64,000 nucleotides of DNA, from assembly GCA_011170285.1 (NCBI GenBank), contig DUEE01000014.1:1-64000 (forward strand), read 5' to 3'. Below are positions 34,065 to 42,108 of this stretch, piece by piece (the first letter of the stretch is position 1; every line of letters starts with the position of its first letter). Position numbers and translations under genes: made by a program. The notes under the pieces were generated by a model. The model saw only the letters and a program-made list of their open reading frames with translations, was not told where the DNA came from and did no database searches. The DNA is from Dehalococcoidia bacterium (GTDB taxonomy: Bacteria; Chloroflexota; Dehalococcoidia; Dehalococcoidales; W498).

Positions 34065-35126
34065 TTAGGCAACCAAGCATTCCCAATATTTACCAAGATA
34101 TATCTTGGCAAATTCTACTATCTCCTCTGTTTCTTTCAATCTAAGGTCTTTTTTAAGTTCATCAGGAACAGGCACCGGCTCTTCTAGCTCTATTTTGACT
34201 CCAGTTACCCCAGCTAAGGATGCTAGCCAACCAAGAGCTACTACCCTCGAATCATAGCTATAACCAGAACCCACAAAATCAATAACCTTACCCTCACATA
34301 GTTCTTCAGCAGTTTCTTTCACTATATTACCAATCACTTTGATACCTTTTAGAGTTAATCCCATTTGCGTTATTCTATCGGTAAAGTGAGTATCGCTCCC
34401 GTCTATCATCATTATTATCTCTGGCTTAAATTCCTTAGCCAGTGGGACAAAAATACTTCTGAGCACATACTGATAAGCTGTGTCACTTGTCCACGGCGGC
34501 AGCGGTATATTTACTGAATAGCCTGCACCATCCCCTTCTCCTATTTCATCAACAAAACCTTTTCCGGGATAAAGGGTACGAGGATTCTGATGAATTGATA
34601 TATGCAAGACTCTAGGCTCCTGGCAAAAGATATGATAAATACCATCACTGGCATGGGCATCCACATCCAGGATTAAAATCCTATTTATACCATGATTTAA
34701 CATTAAGTTCTCAGCGCATAGTCCCACATCGCTAAATATACCGAATCCTTTCTCATGGTCTCTTCGTGCATGCTGCACTCCTCCTCCTATAACAAAAGCC
34801 TTGTCAAATCTACCTGATACAATAAGCTCACCGGCAAGTTTTCCTGCCCCGGCAAGGAGCTTTGCCGCCCTAACCAGACCCGGTGAAAGCGGGGTATCAT
34901 GTGGGTCTTTTGATTCACATCTGTCTACTCTTCTAATATAGTCCTCAGTATGGACAAGTTTTAATTCAGCATCGGTGGCATTTGAGGGTTCAATTATCTC
35001 GAAATCAGGATTTCCACCCAGTATATCCCTAAATAAGCGCATAAAATTTTCATATCTTTCGCCAGTGAGCACATGACCTAAATCATACTCCTTCATTTTT
35101 TCACTATATAAAATCGCTGCTTTCAT
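34065..35126 (-). CDS. histone deacetylase/AcuC-superfamily hydrolase
   Basis: The 353-residue arginase/deacetylase-fold protein has GGGVQHARRDHEKGFGIFSDV, LDVDAHASDG (Asp156 and His158 as zinc ligands), DGSDTHFTD (Asp245, third ligand) and the catalytic Tyr loop GSGYSYDSR. At the usual His-His pair it has Gln118-His119, so the first His is replaced while the general base/acid His is kept. Such proteins deacylate acetyl-lysine, acetoin-type or acetylpolyamine substrates. It sits between the CobW GTPase and a SAM methyltransferase in the corrinoid region; the substrate is unknown. No clear ribosome site precedes the ATG. Confidence 0.8.
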   Translation of the reverse strand: MKAAILYSEKMKEYDLGHVLTGERYENFMRLFRDILGGNPDFEIIEPSNATDAELKLVHTEDYIRRVDRCESKDPHDTPLSPGLVRAAKLLAGAGKLAGELIVSGRFDKAFVIGGGVQHARRDHEKGFGIFSDVGLCAENLMLNHGINRILILDVDAHASDGIYHIFCQEPRVLHISIHQNPRTLYPGKGFVDEIGEGDGAGYSVNIPLPPWTSDTAYQYVLRSIFVPLAKEFKPEIIMMIDGSDTHFTDRITQMGLTLKGIKVIGNIVKETAEELCEGKVIDFVGSGYSYDSRVVALGWLASLAGVTGVKIELEEPVPVPDELKKDLRLKETEEIVEFAKIYLGKYWECLVA

Positions 35127-35146
35127 AATCGCAACCGTTCACCAGG

Positions 35147-35213
35147 TGTCATCAAGAGGGAGCGTAGCGACCGAACAATCCTGTAGACCCTTCGCTTGGC
35201 TCAGGGTGACAAA
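35147..35213. repeat. dispersed intergenic repeat-like element
   Basis: The element begins GTCA and ends TGAC, and contains GGGAGCGTAGCGACCGAA and CCCTTCGCTTGGCTCAGGGT. This is the look of the short dispersed repeats often seen between genes in sediment bacteria. Only one copy is present in this window. Confidence 0.45.
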
Positions 35214-35248
35214 GAAAGTAACTGAATGCTTACTCATAATCTTCCGGC

Positions 35249-36472
35249 TTATTTTACTACTTCAAAGACCGCCACCAGCCCATGCCCACATCCCAGTCCT
35301 TGCTGAAGTCCCATCTCCAGCTCCCTGAGACAGTAGCCCAATTGCGGTTCGACCAGGCTAGCCCTGGGGTTGCCTATTCCTAATCTTGATGCCACCCTGA
35401 CTACCTTCCTCATTACACTAAGCGCTCTCCTAAGAGGTAGAGGCGTCTCGTCCAGTGCTTCCGGGAGTTCGCTACCCTCAAGTAGTGCCTTGGTATAAGT
35501 TACCAAGTAATTCCAGCAATCAGCTAGCCTCTGGTGGTAATTGTTTGCCTCGGGGAAACCATCTCTGGGGACATAGAAAATCAATATATCATCTAGATTG
35601 GTGCACAAGTTAGGCTCAAAAAGAGAATTGACTAATCGGCGTAGGGGTTGACAGTGGGGATTATATTTGGCTGTATCCATGTGGCGCCCCACGAATGAGG
35701 AGCGGTCAGTTAGCTTCCGCAATACAATGCTACCTCCAACCTTCCTCTTTGCCTGGCGATAAATATGTAAAACCTCTTGGCTCCCAACAATCCTTAACGG
35801 GAAATAAGTCAACTCTGGCTGCTTTACCCAGTCGCCTGAGTATATGTAAGAGATGGCATAATCCATCCACTGGTTATTATCCAAATCTTTCGTCCATAGC
35901 GTCTGCCACTCATATGAGAAGCGCCCCAGCCAGTCAATCATGATAAGGGCACCATCTTGGCTGTGTTTGGCGATGTTGTTCAACAGTTCTACAGTCTGCT
36001 CATCGGTGTTGTGAGATAGCGTTCCATAGTTGGCTAGATACAGATCATAGGGTTCTTCGCTTGAGAAATCGTAGTCATTAAAGTCTGACTTGACGAAAAC
36101 CACATTCTGTTTATCTCCATAGATAGCCCGGGCTTGCCTCAGCAGCCCCTCATTTATATCAATTCCTTGGTAAAACTCAAGCATGTCAGGCGGGATAACT
36201 ATTGTGTTAGGCTCTGAAATCGAGGAGTTACTGGTTATGTTGGTAACGATCCCCAAGCCATCCCCACTACCACAGCCAAGGTCCAGTAGGCGAAGCTTTT
36301 GACTACGCTCCGTCTTTTGGGCTACCAGCCGCTCCAGATATGGTCTCAAGTAGAGACCAAGCTCTTCATCCTCCCAGAATCGGCGCACATTATCGTATTT
36401 CCCTAGAAGCCCAGTTAGTTTCTGGTAATGCCCGCTCTTGAGCGCCTCATTGTAAGCATCTACCTTGGTCAT
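35249..36472 (-). CDS. SAM-dependent methyltransferase
   Basis: The 407-residue protein has a class I methyltransferase core: motif I LRLLDLGCGSGDGL, motif II FYQGIDINEGLLRQAR and a DLYLANYGTLSH strand where motif IV lies. A 200-residue C-terminal region follows (IYRQAKRKVGGSIVLRKLTD) that I do not recognise; it includes GFPEANNYHQRL and a closing GLGCGHGLVAVFEVVK. The acceptor is unknown. It directly follows the second corrinoid protein gene: its first possible start, TTG 36484, overlaps that stop codon, while ATG 36472 is used here. Both have a short-spaced ribosome site. Confidence 0.65.
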   Translation of the reverse strand: MTKVDAYNEALKSGHYQKLTGLLGKYDNVRRFWEDEELGLYLRPYLERLVAQKTERSQKLRLLDLGCGSGDGLGIVTNITSNSSISEPNTIVIPPDMLEFYQGIDINEGLLRQARAIYGDKQNVVFVKSDFNDYDFSSEEPYDLYLANYGTLSHNTDEQTVELLNNIAKHSQDGALIMIDWLGRFSYEWQTLWTKDLDNNQWMDYAISYIYSGDWVKQPELTYFPLRIVGSQEVLHIYRQAKRKVGGSIVLRKLTDRSSFVGRHMDTAKYNPHCQPLRRLVNSLFEPNLCTNLDDILIFYVPRDGFPEANNYHQRLADCWNYLVTYTKALLEGSELPEALDETPLPLRRALSVMRKVVRVASRLGIGNPRASLVEPQLGYCLRELEMGLQQGLGCGHGLVAVFEVVK

Positions 36473-36480
36473 AAATCCTC

Positions 36481-37173
36481 TCAACCTTCCACATTAGTGC
36501 TTAAAGCCTCCATCACCCTTACTGCCTCAAAGCCATCAGCTCCGTAACCATCAGCACCTATACTTTGAGCGAATTCCTCTGAGATAGGCGCCCCACCAAT
36601 AATGACCTTCACCTTGTCCCTCACCCCACTCTCGGTGAGTAATTCAATAGTTTCTCTCATGCGTATCCTAGTACTGGTTAGCAGCGCTGATAGCCCAAGG
36701 AATTGTGGTCTTTCCTTCGCCACCGCATCCACGATAGCTTGAGGAGTGATATTATTCCCCAAGTCCTCGACCGTATAGCCTGCCCCTCGAAGCAATATCG
36801 ATACTATGTTCTTCCCGATATCGTGAAGGTCTCCTTTTACCGTAGCCACAATTATCTTGCCCTTGGGCTTGATGCCACTCTTGACGAGATGAGGCTCCAG
36901 TATCTCCATGGCTGCCCCCACCGCCTCAGCCGAGGCTAACATATCAGGAAGAAAATATTCCTCAATCTCAAATTTCTGGCCCACGACGACCATAGCCTCG
37001 CTGAATCCCCTTTTTATTATATCCTCGGGGTTAATGCCCTGGGCAAGGGCTTTCTCAGTAAGCTCGCTGACCCCGGGCTGCCCCACCTTTCCCTCATCAA
37101 AGCCTTCATCATCCTGGGTTACCCTCCCCTGGATAACATTTTCTCGAATTAAGCTAATCATATCCTCTGCCAT
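36481..37173 (-). CDS. corrinoid protein, MttC/MtbC family (second)
   Basis: The 230-residue protein has a helical cap (GFSEAMVVVGQKFEIEEYFLPDML) followed by a B12-binding domain with DLHDIGKN (His117 as lower cobalt ligand), LSALLTSTRIRM and IIGGAPISEEFAQSIGADGYG. It is encoded immediately downstream of an MttB-family methyltransferase and probably accepts its methyl group. GGAG precedes the ATG at 37173. A 20-30 residue N-terminal insertion after IRENVIQG distinguishes it from the first corrinoid protein. Confidence 0.9.
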   Translation of the reverse strand: MAEDMISLIRENVIQGRVTQDDEGFDEGKVGQPGVSELTEKALAQGINPEDIIKRGFSEAMVVVGQKFEIEEYFLPDMLASAEAVGAAMEILEPHLVKSGIKPKGKIIVATVKGDLHDIGKNIVSILLRGAGYTVEDLGNNITPQAIVDAVAKERPQFLGLSALLTSTRIRMRETIELLTESGVRDKVKVIIGGAPISEEFAQSIGADGYGADGFEAVRVMEALSTNVEG

Positions 37174-37189
37174 TCTTATTCTCCAACTT

Positions 37190-38716
37190 TTAGTAATTCA
37201 TCATCCTGGTTAACAAGCCGGGTACCTGCTGAAATACCCTGTCTATGGTCACTTTATCTATATGGCGAGGTGGCAGTAACAAGACCTCCTCCATTTGTTG
37301 TTGCGCCCGAAGCAGCGTCTCATCTACCATATCTTTGCTCTCAAAGGGATATGGTGGTGTAATCTCACCGGAACGAAGCGCACTCCGCACAAACCGGATA
37401 TAGAGCTTATGGGAGGTGCCCATAACCCTCCTTACCTGTTCCAGAGATTCCGAAATCCTATCCGCAGTCACTATCGGCTGTCTGACAAATCTCTTTACCA
37501 TGCTTATATGGGCATTATCTAGTACCGCTTGAACCGGACAAAAGGTATTGGTTCGCTCCAAAAGCCCAAAGGCGTAGTGAATATATTGTGGACCGGCGAG
37601 TGTCACCAGGATGTGGGAAAACAACCTCTCCACTGAAGCCTGTATCCCAGGCACCTTCACATCGGAGACACCTCCGGTGGAGTAGCAGGGTAGACCATAA
37701 TAGCGTGCCATCTGGACACAATCAATGTTATACTGGTTGAACTCAGGGACTCCATAGGAGTCATAAAGGTCATCCATGCGCGCCCTTACCGGTACGCTAC
37801 CATAGAGTACAGGCGTACCCTTGTTCACCAATTGAGTTAGGGCTACTCCCACCAAAATCTCAGCATTGATCTGAGCTACCATGCCCTCTTCTCTAATGGG
37901 GGCAGTGGAGCCACCCTGGGGTGAACTGGAGATGACCAGTGGGATGTTCCTCCTGGCTATCTCTATCGCCGTCTGTGTAGTATCGTCCACGAACTGAAGG
38001 GGGCTTTTGACCACGCAGGTGATAAAGGAGATGATGGGGTTTTCCTTGAACCTGTCCTCTCCGCCAGCTATAATGCGGGACATCTTGACCACATTATCCA
38101 GTTGACTAAGCTCAGTTAATCCGGACATCACATGCTTAGTGGTATTGTTCAGTGAGGCAAAGAACTTATTAACATCCTTGTTATCGTCAGTGATGTCATC
38201 ATCCTGAATATTGACGGGGCGCAGGAAGCTGTCCCAGGAATCCAGATGCTCGCACATACGAGCCGCCTTGGCTAGCCTGTCCACAGTACCCTTCTGCACC
38301 CTGAACACGGGAAACTTAACCTCATAACCTGGCTCACGCTTACTGATGAAAGTTTCCACATCCACATCTAGCCAGTTGTTAGCCTCGGAGCCTGAGGCAA
38401 AGTGCACCCTCGGTTCCTGCCCATCAAGGATAAGGCAGTTATTCTCATCCCGTGCCCCAAGCTTGACCACCTTCGGTGCCGCCTGCACTGCATCGGTGAT
38501 TATCTTCCCGGGTATCTTGAGCAGCCAGCAGTCGGCACTGCCCTGACGCATGGGTAAAACTTCAGCACCGTGGTCACCGAAGATGTCAGCCGCATTGCGG
38601 TTGAAACACAACACGCCAGGGTCAGCCAATATGGCTAGAGAAGCTCTGTGAATCTGCTCCACATGCTCCAGTTTGAGCCTCTGGTACGGTTCCACCAGAA
38701 TTCCTTGCCGTGGCAC
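37190..38716 (-). CDS. MttB-family (trimethylamine methyltransferase-like) methyltransferase, first
   Basis: The 508-residue TIM-barrel protein of the MttB superfamily has LEHVEQIHRASLAILADPGV, SLNNTTKHVMSGLTE, LVISSSPQGGSTAPI and GGVSDVKVPGIQASVERLF. The frame has no in-frame TAG, so it lacks the pyrrolysine of true MttB. It belongs with the non-Pyl homologues, of which some demethylate glycine betaine, proline betaine or carnitine. The GTG start at 38716 has AGGAGGG 5-6 bases upstream. It is followed by its likely corrinoid partner and preceded by the MtgA-like gene. Confidence 0.85.
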   Translation of the reverse strand: MPRQGILVEPYQRLKLEHVEQIHRASLAILADPGVLCFNRNAADIFGDHGAEVLPMRQGSADCWLLKIPGKIITDAVQAAPKVVKLGARDENNCLILDGQEPRVHFASGSEANNWLDVDVETFISKREPGYEVKFPVFRVQKGTVDRLAKAARMCEHLDSWDSFLRPVNIQDDDITDDNKDVNKFFASLNNTTKHVMSGLTELSQLDNVVKMSRIIAGGEDRFKENPIISFITCVVKSPLQFVDDTTQTAIEIARRNIPLVISSSPQGGSTAPIREEGMVAQINAEILVGVALTQLVNKGTPVLYGSVPVRARMDDLYDSYGVPEFNQYNIDCVQMARYYGLPCYSTGGVSDVKVPGIQASVERLFSHILVTLAGPQYIHYAFGLLERTNTFCPVQAVLDNAHISMVKRFVRQPIVTADRISESLEQVRRVMGTSHKLYIRFVRSALRSGEITPPYPFESKDMVDETLLRAQQQMEEVLLLPPRHIDKVTIDRVFQQVPGLLTRMMNY

Positions 38717-38726
38717 TGCATCCCTC

Positions 38727-39533
38727 CTAGTCTACTAAAATTCCCTTCCGATGAGCCCTGATGTATCCCCTGGGAGTGCCCTTACCCGTAAGCATATCAG
38801 CCACCTTGATAAAGCTCATCATTTTAGCGTCCAGCGGATTTAGTATCACTGCATCGAGTCCAGCGTAGGCTGCCATTAACAGGAAGGCACGATTGACCAG
38901 CCTCCTATTGGGCAATCCATAGGAAATATTACTCAAACCTAATACAGTCCTGGCCTCCGGATAGCGGGATTTGATCTGATCTATGGTCTTTAGGGTAACT
39001 AATCCCTGGCTGGTATCTACAGCGATGGGGAATAATAGAGGGTCAAAGAATATCTGCTCTGCCTTCACGCCCAAGCGAGTCAGGTGTGTCATTATCAGCT
39101 CACAGGCGGCTAGACGTTCTTCAATATCTTTGGGCATTCCGTTGTTTCCCATAGCCAGCGCCACCAGCCAAGCTTTACGCCCTGCTGTCAAGGAGCCAAT
39201 AGAGTCTAGCTTCTCAGGCTCGGCAGTGACAGAGTTGATTATTAGCCTTTCACCTCGGTATTTGTGCAGAGCAGCCTCTATCACACCTGGAATGTCACTA
39301 TCAATAGCCAATGGCTTGTCCGTAGCTGCCTGAACTACCTCCACCAACCACTCCATAGTCGCCATTTGCTGTTCACAAGAGCCCTTTTCCATGCCAGCGT
39401 TTACATCAATAAAATCAGCCCCAGCTACAGCTTGAGCTCTAGCCAAATCTTGCAGGAATGGCCTATCCCGCCTAGCGAGGGCTTTAGCCACCGACCTGTT
39501 TGATGCATTGATGTTTTCCCCGATTACTAACAT
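38727..39533 (-). CDS. MtgA-like methyltetrahydrofolate:corrinoid methyltransferase
   Basis: The 268-residue pterin-binding TIM barrel starts MLVIGENINASNRSV and has GADFIDVNAGM, LAIDSDIPGVIEAAL, FFDPLLFPIA and VLGLSNISYGLPNR, then AGLDAVILNP. These are the dihydropteroate-synthase/AcsE-type motifs. In glycine betaine pathways MtgA moves the methyl from the corrinoid protein to tetrahydrofolate, and the MttB-family and corrinoid genes alongside fit that scheme. It starts 4 bases after the second MttB gene's stop, without its own strong ribosome site, so translational coupling is likely. Confidence 0.88.
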   Translation of the reverse strand: MLVIGENINASNRSVAKALARRDRPFLQDLARAQAVAGADFIDVNAGMEKGSCEQQMATMEWLVEVVQAATDKPLAIDSDIPGVIEAALHKYRGERLIINSVTAEPEKLDSIGSLTAGRKAWLVALAMGNNGMPKDIEERLAACELIMTHLTRLGVKAEQIFFDPLLFPIAVDTSQGLVTLKTIDQIKSRYPEARTVLGLSNISYGLPNRRLVNRAFLLMAAYAGLDAVILNPLDAKMMSFIKVADMLTGKGTPRGYIRAHRKGILVD

Positions 39534-39536
39534 ATC

Positions 39537-40976
39537 TCAGTTCACGATACCCGTTATTTCCGAGAGTACCCGATGTCTTATCGCTGGGGGTAGACTGTAG
39601 TTATGGTTAGCAAGAATATCCTTTACCCTTTCTGCTGCTCTCTCCCAGGTGGTCTTACTCCCCTTAGCTGCCCATTCCTCCCGGCTATACCTATCGCTCA
39701 CTGAGGGCTGGTAATGCTCACTACGCATGAAGTCCCTGGTGTGCTTAGCGGTAACGAAATTACCCCCTGGACCCACCTCCTTAATGAGGTCAAAGGCCAA
39801 ACTGTCATCGTCAACCTTTATGCCCTCAACGGCTCTCATCACCATTCCCAGTATATCGTTGTCTATAACAAACTTCTCGTAGCACGCTGTTAATGCGAAT
39901 TCCATCAATCCGGCAGCGTCGTGGATAAAATTGGCGCCTGCCAGAGCACAGAGCAGGCTGGTGAGCGCAGACTCATAGCCACTCTGGGCATCCAGAACTT
40001 TAGAGTCGGTCATACCGCCAGTAGCATAGAAGGGGAGTCGGTAAAAATGAGCCATCTGGGCACCAGCCGCATTAAGCAAACCCATCTCAACTGAGCCGGC
40101 AAGATACTTGAAGCTTTTGAGATCTGCACTACTGGCTACCGAGCCAAAGATGACCGGTGTCCCTGGATTGACAATCTGGGTAAGCATTACACCCATTAAG
40201 GAGTCCACAGTCTGGATCACCAGGTTTCCGGTGAGCGTCACTGGCGATGTTGCCCCACATAGAGGTTCAGCGGGGCACACCAGAGGAATACCAGCCTGGG
40301 CGATGGTCACTACCAGGTCACCATATTGCTTATCTATCTTCAGGGGACTTATGCTACAGGTTACCATAGAGATGAGGGGATGCTGCCGAAGTGTTTCAGC
40401 AGAGCCAGTGATGATTTCTGCCATCTGTATTACCTGGTTCACCCCATCTAGGGTGTAAACACCTCCCATGACATGCTTAGTGGTATTGTCTAGCCCGGCG
40501 AAGAAGCGGTTTACATCCACCTGCTCTACGGGTAGCTCATTGGGATAGGTAGGCAGCATAAACAGATGAATATTATCCAGATGATCAACCAATCTGGCAA
40601 TGCGCTTCAAGTCATCTAGACTTGCCAGTCTCCTCTGTCCCGTGTCTGGGTGATAGATGTAGAGGGCAGTGCCACCGGTTCCGGTGCTTACCCGAGACCC
40701 GCCGAGGAGGATATCGTGCTTCTCATCTTGTCCGCATAGTCTAACCTCAGACGGTGCCATCTCAATAAGCTCCATAGCTTTTTTCTCAGACAGACGCACC
40801 TGACGCCTTTCCCAATCCACCCGGCCACCAGTCACCTCAAACAATTCCAGCGCTGCTTGGGAATTTACCTCAAAACCAACCTCCTCAATTACCCGCATTG
40901 CTGTTTGGTGAATTCGGTATATAGACTCTTCGGTAAGGGGTTTAAATCTGCCCCCAGCCAACCCCTCCCGAATCAT
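39537..40976 (-). CDS. MttB-family (trimethylamine methyltransferase-like) methyltransferase, second
   Basis: The 479-residue MttB-superfamily protein is a distant paralog of the one at 37.2 kb. It has PLTEESIYRIHQTAMRVIEEVG, STGTGGTALYIYHPDTGQRR, GLDNTTKHVMGGVYT, PAEPLCGATSPVT and GGMTDSKVLDAQSGYESAL. There is no in-frame TAG, so no pyrrolysine. Together with MtgA, the corrinoid protein and the activation-domain gene it makes a compact demethylation set. GGAGG lies just before the ATG, which overlaps the stop of the upstream gene in ATGA. Confidence 0.85.
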   Translation of the reverse strand: MIREGLAGGRFKPLTEESIYRIHQTAMRVIEEVGFEVNSQAALELFEVTGGRVDWERRQVRLSEKKAMELIEMAPSEVRLCGQDEKHDILLGGSRVSTGTGGTALYIYHPDTGQRRLASLDDLKRIARLVDHLDNIHLFMLPTYPNELPVEQVDVNRFFAGLDNTTKHVMGGVYTLDGVNQVIQMAEIITGSAETLRQHPLISMVTCSISPLKIDKQYGDLVVTIAQAGIPLVCPAEPLCGATSPVTLTGNLVIQTVDSLMGVMLTQIVNPGTPVIFGSVASSADLKSFKYLAGSVEMGLLNAAGAQMAHFYRLPFYATGGMTDSKVLDAQSGYESALTSLLCALAGANFIHDAAGLMEFALTACYEKFVIDNDILGMVMRAVEGIKVDDDSLAFDLIKEVGPGGNFVTAKHTRDFMRSEHYQPSVSDRYSREEWAAKGSKTTWERAAERVKDILANHNYSLPPAIRHRVLSEITGIVN

Positions 40977-41647
40977 ACCTCCCTCCTACTCGGACAATCG
41001 TATTTAGGGCAGGTTTTACAGGGATTGTAATTCTCTACATTATTACAGGGACCAATACCAATAATGCCTGATACTGACTTACCGGGAAGCATCAGACAGT
41101 CCTCGGTTAAGTGAATTCCTGCTGAATCTCCGCCTACAGCCTCAAAGACCAACTTCTGTTGACATAATCCCCAATCACAATAACCTGGGCTGAAGCGAAG
41201 GCTTATGCAAAGCCCCTGAGCCCGAGCCACTTCGCCTACTCTTCTTTGGACAAAATCAGCTACCGCCTCAGCAGCAACTGACCCTATTGCGTCCAGCACA
41301 GTCGCCTGGAGTATGAGCCCATCGTTAGCCATCTGGCGGACCGTCTCCTCCAAGTGAGTACCTATTGTCAATAAGAACACGGCAACCTTTTCACATTGCT
41401 CCATTATCTGGGCAATGACCTTGCTTTGAAAGGTCACCGAACCTTCAATAACAATACGGGATCCCTTCACCGACTTGATGTCCCTGATGACACCTGAATA
41501 TGACGGTTCAATAAGGTTGCCAGCGTGCTCTATATACTCATTTACCAAAGGCGCGATACGAGCCGACGGCTTACAATCATTACAGTACCCAATATTAAGC
41601 AATACCTGTCGGCTATCGATATTTATCCGGTCGCTTATAGCCTGCAT
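40973..41647 (-). CDS. vitamin B12-dependent methionine synthase activation domain protein
   Basis: The 224-residue stand-alone protein resembles the MetH activation domain. It has TIGTHLEETVRQMANDG, VLDAIGSVAAEAVADFVQ, RFSPGYCDWGLCQQ (the RxSPGY signature, which binds SAM in MetH) and a Cys-rich tail IGPCNNVENYNPCKTCPKYDCP. The tail could carry an Fe-S cluster for electron delivery. Stand-alone versions occur with corrinoid methyltransferases, where they may help reactivate oxidised cobalamin. It is the first gene of the minus-strand methyltransferase operon and overlaps the next by 4 bases. Confidence 0.85.
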   Translation of the reverse strand: MQAISDRINIDSRQVLLNIGYCNDCKPSARIAPLVNEYIEHAGNLIEPSYSGVIRDIKSVKGSRIVIEGSVTFQSKVIAQIMEQCEKVAVFLLTIGTHLEETVRQMANDGLILQATVLDAIGSVAAEAVADFVQRRVGEVARAQGLCISLRFSPGYCDWGLCQQKLVFEAVGGDSAGIHLTEDCLMLPGKSVSGIIGIGPCNNVENYNPCKTCPKYDCPSRREV

Positions 41648-41715
41648 ATTTCTTTCACCATTACCTCATCTGAAATGCAAAAAATAGTTGTACACTATTA
41701 CCAAACGCAATCAGA

Positions 41716-41883
41716 ATGGAGAGGATAGAGTGTCAACGAAGAAGTAATTTAGGGGGCACCACAAGGGGAAACGAAAAACCACTAGAGGTTCCAGAAGAGT
41801 TAGAAAAGAGAGCAGTAGTAAATGAAGTCTCAGTCTATTGGGGAGGGGATATTGAGTTTGTATCCATCTGTAAGGGGAAATAA
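41716..41883 (+). CDS. possible 55-residue protein or gene fragment
   Basis: ATG 41716 opens a frame to TAA 41881-41883: MERIECQRRSNLGG..., EVPEELEKRAVVNEVSVYWG, GDIEFVSICKGK. Its codon use looks protein-like but no family is recognised and no good ribosome site is seen. It lies in the 460-bp gap between divergent genes, which otherwise shows only AT-rich DNA (41900-42000) with no clear features. Confidence 0.25.
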   Translation: MERIECQRRSNLGGTTRGNEKPLEVPEELEKRAVVNEVSVYWGGDIEFVSICKGK

Positions 41884-42108
41884 CAGACAGACAACCCCCA
41901 CCTCATATATAATACTTCATATCTCTAACCCACTACCTTACCTCCTTGTGAGATTTGTAGCTCCTTCACTACACTTGTTTATTTTTAATAATTTTATCAC
42001 ATCATTCGCCCATTGTCAAATGCACCACCTCGGCTGTCTGTTAATGTTCTATGTTCGCTTGCACCTAAAGGGGCTAGAGCCTATAATGGACAGTCTGGAG
42101 GCAACAAA

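Noticed and set aside
37190-40976. Pyrrolysine (in-frame TAG) in the MttB-type genes
   Set aside because: Both frames are open without an internal TAG, so they are non-pyrrolysine homologues.
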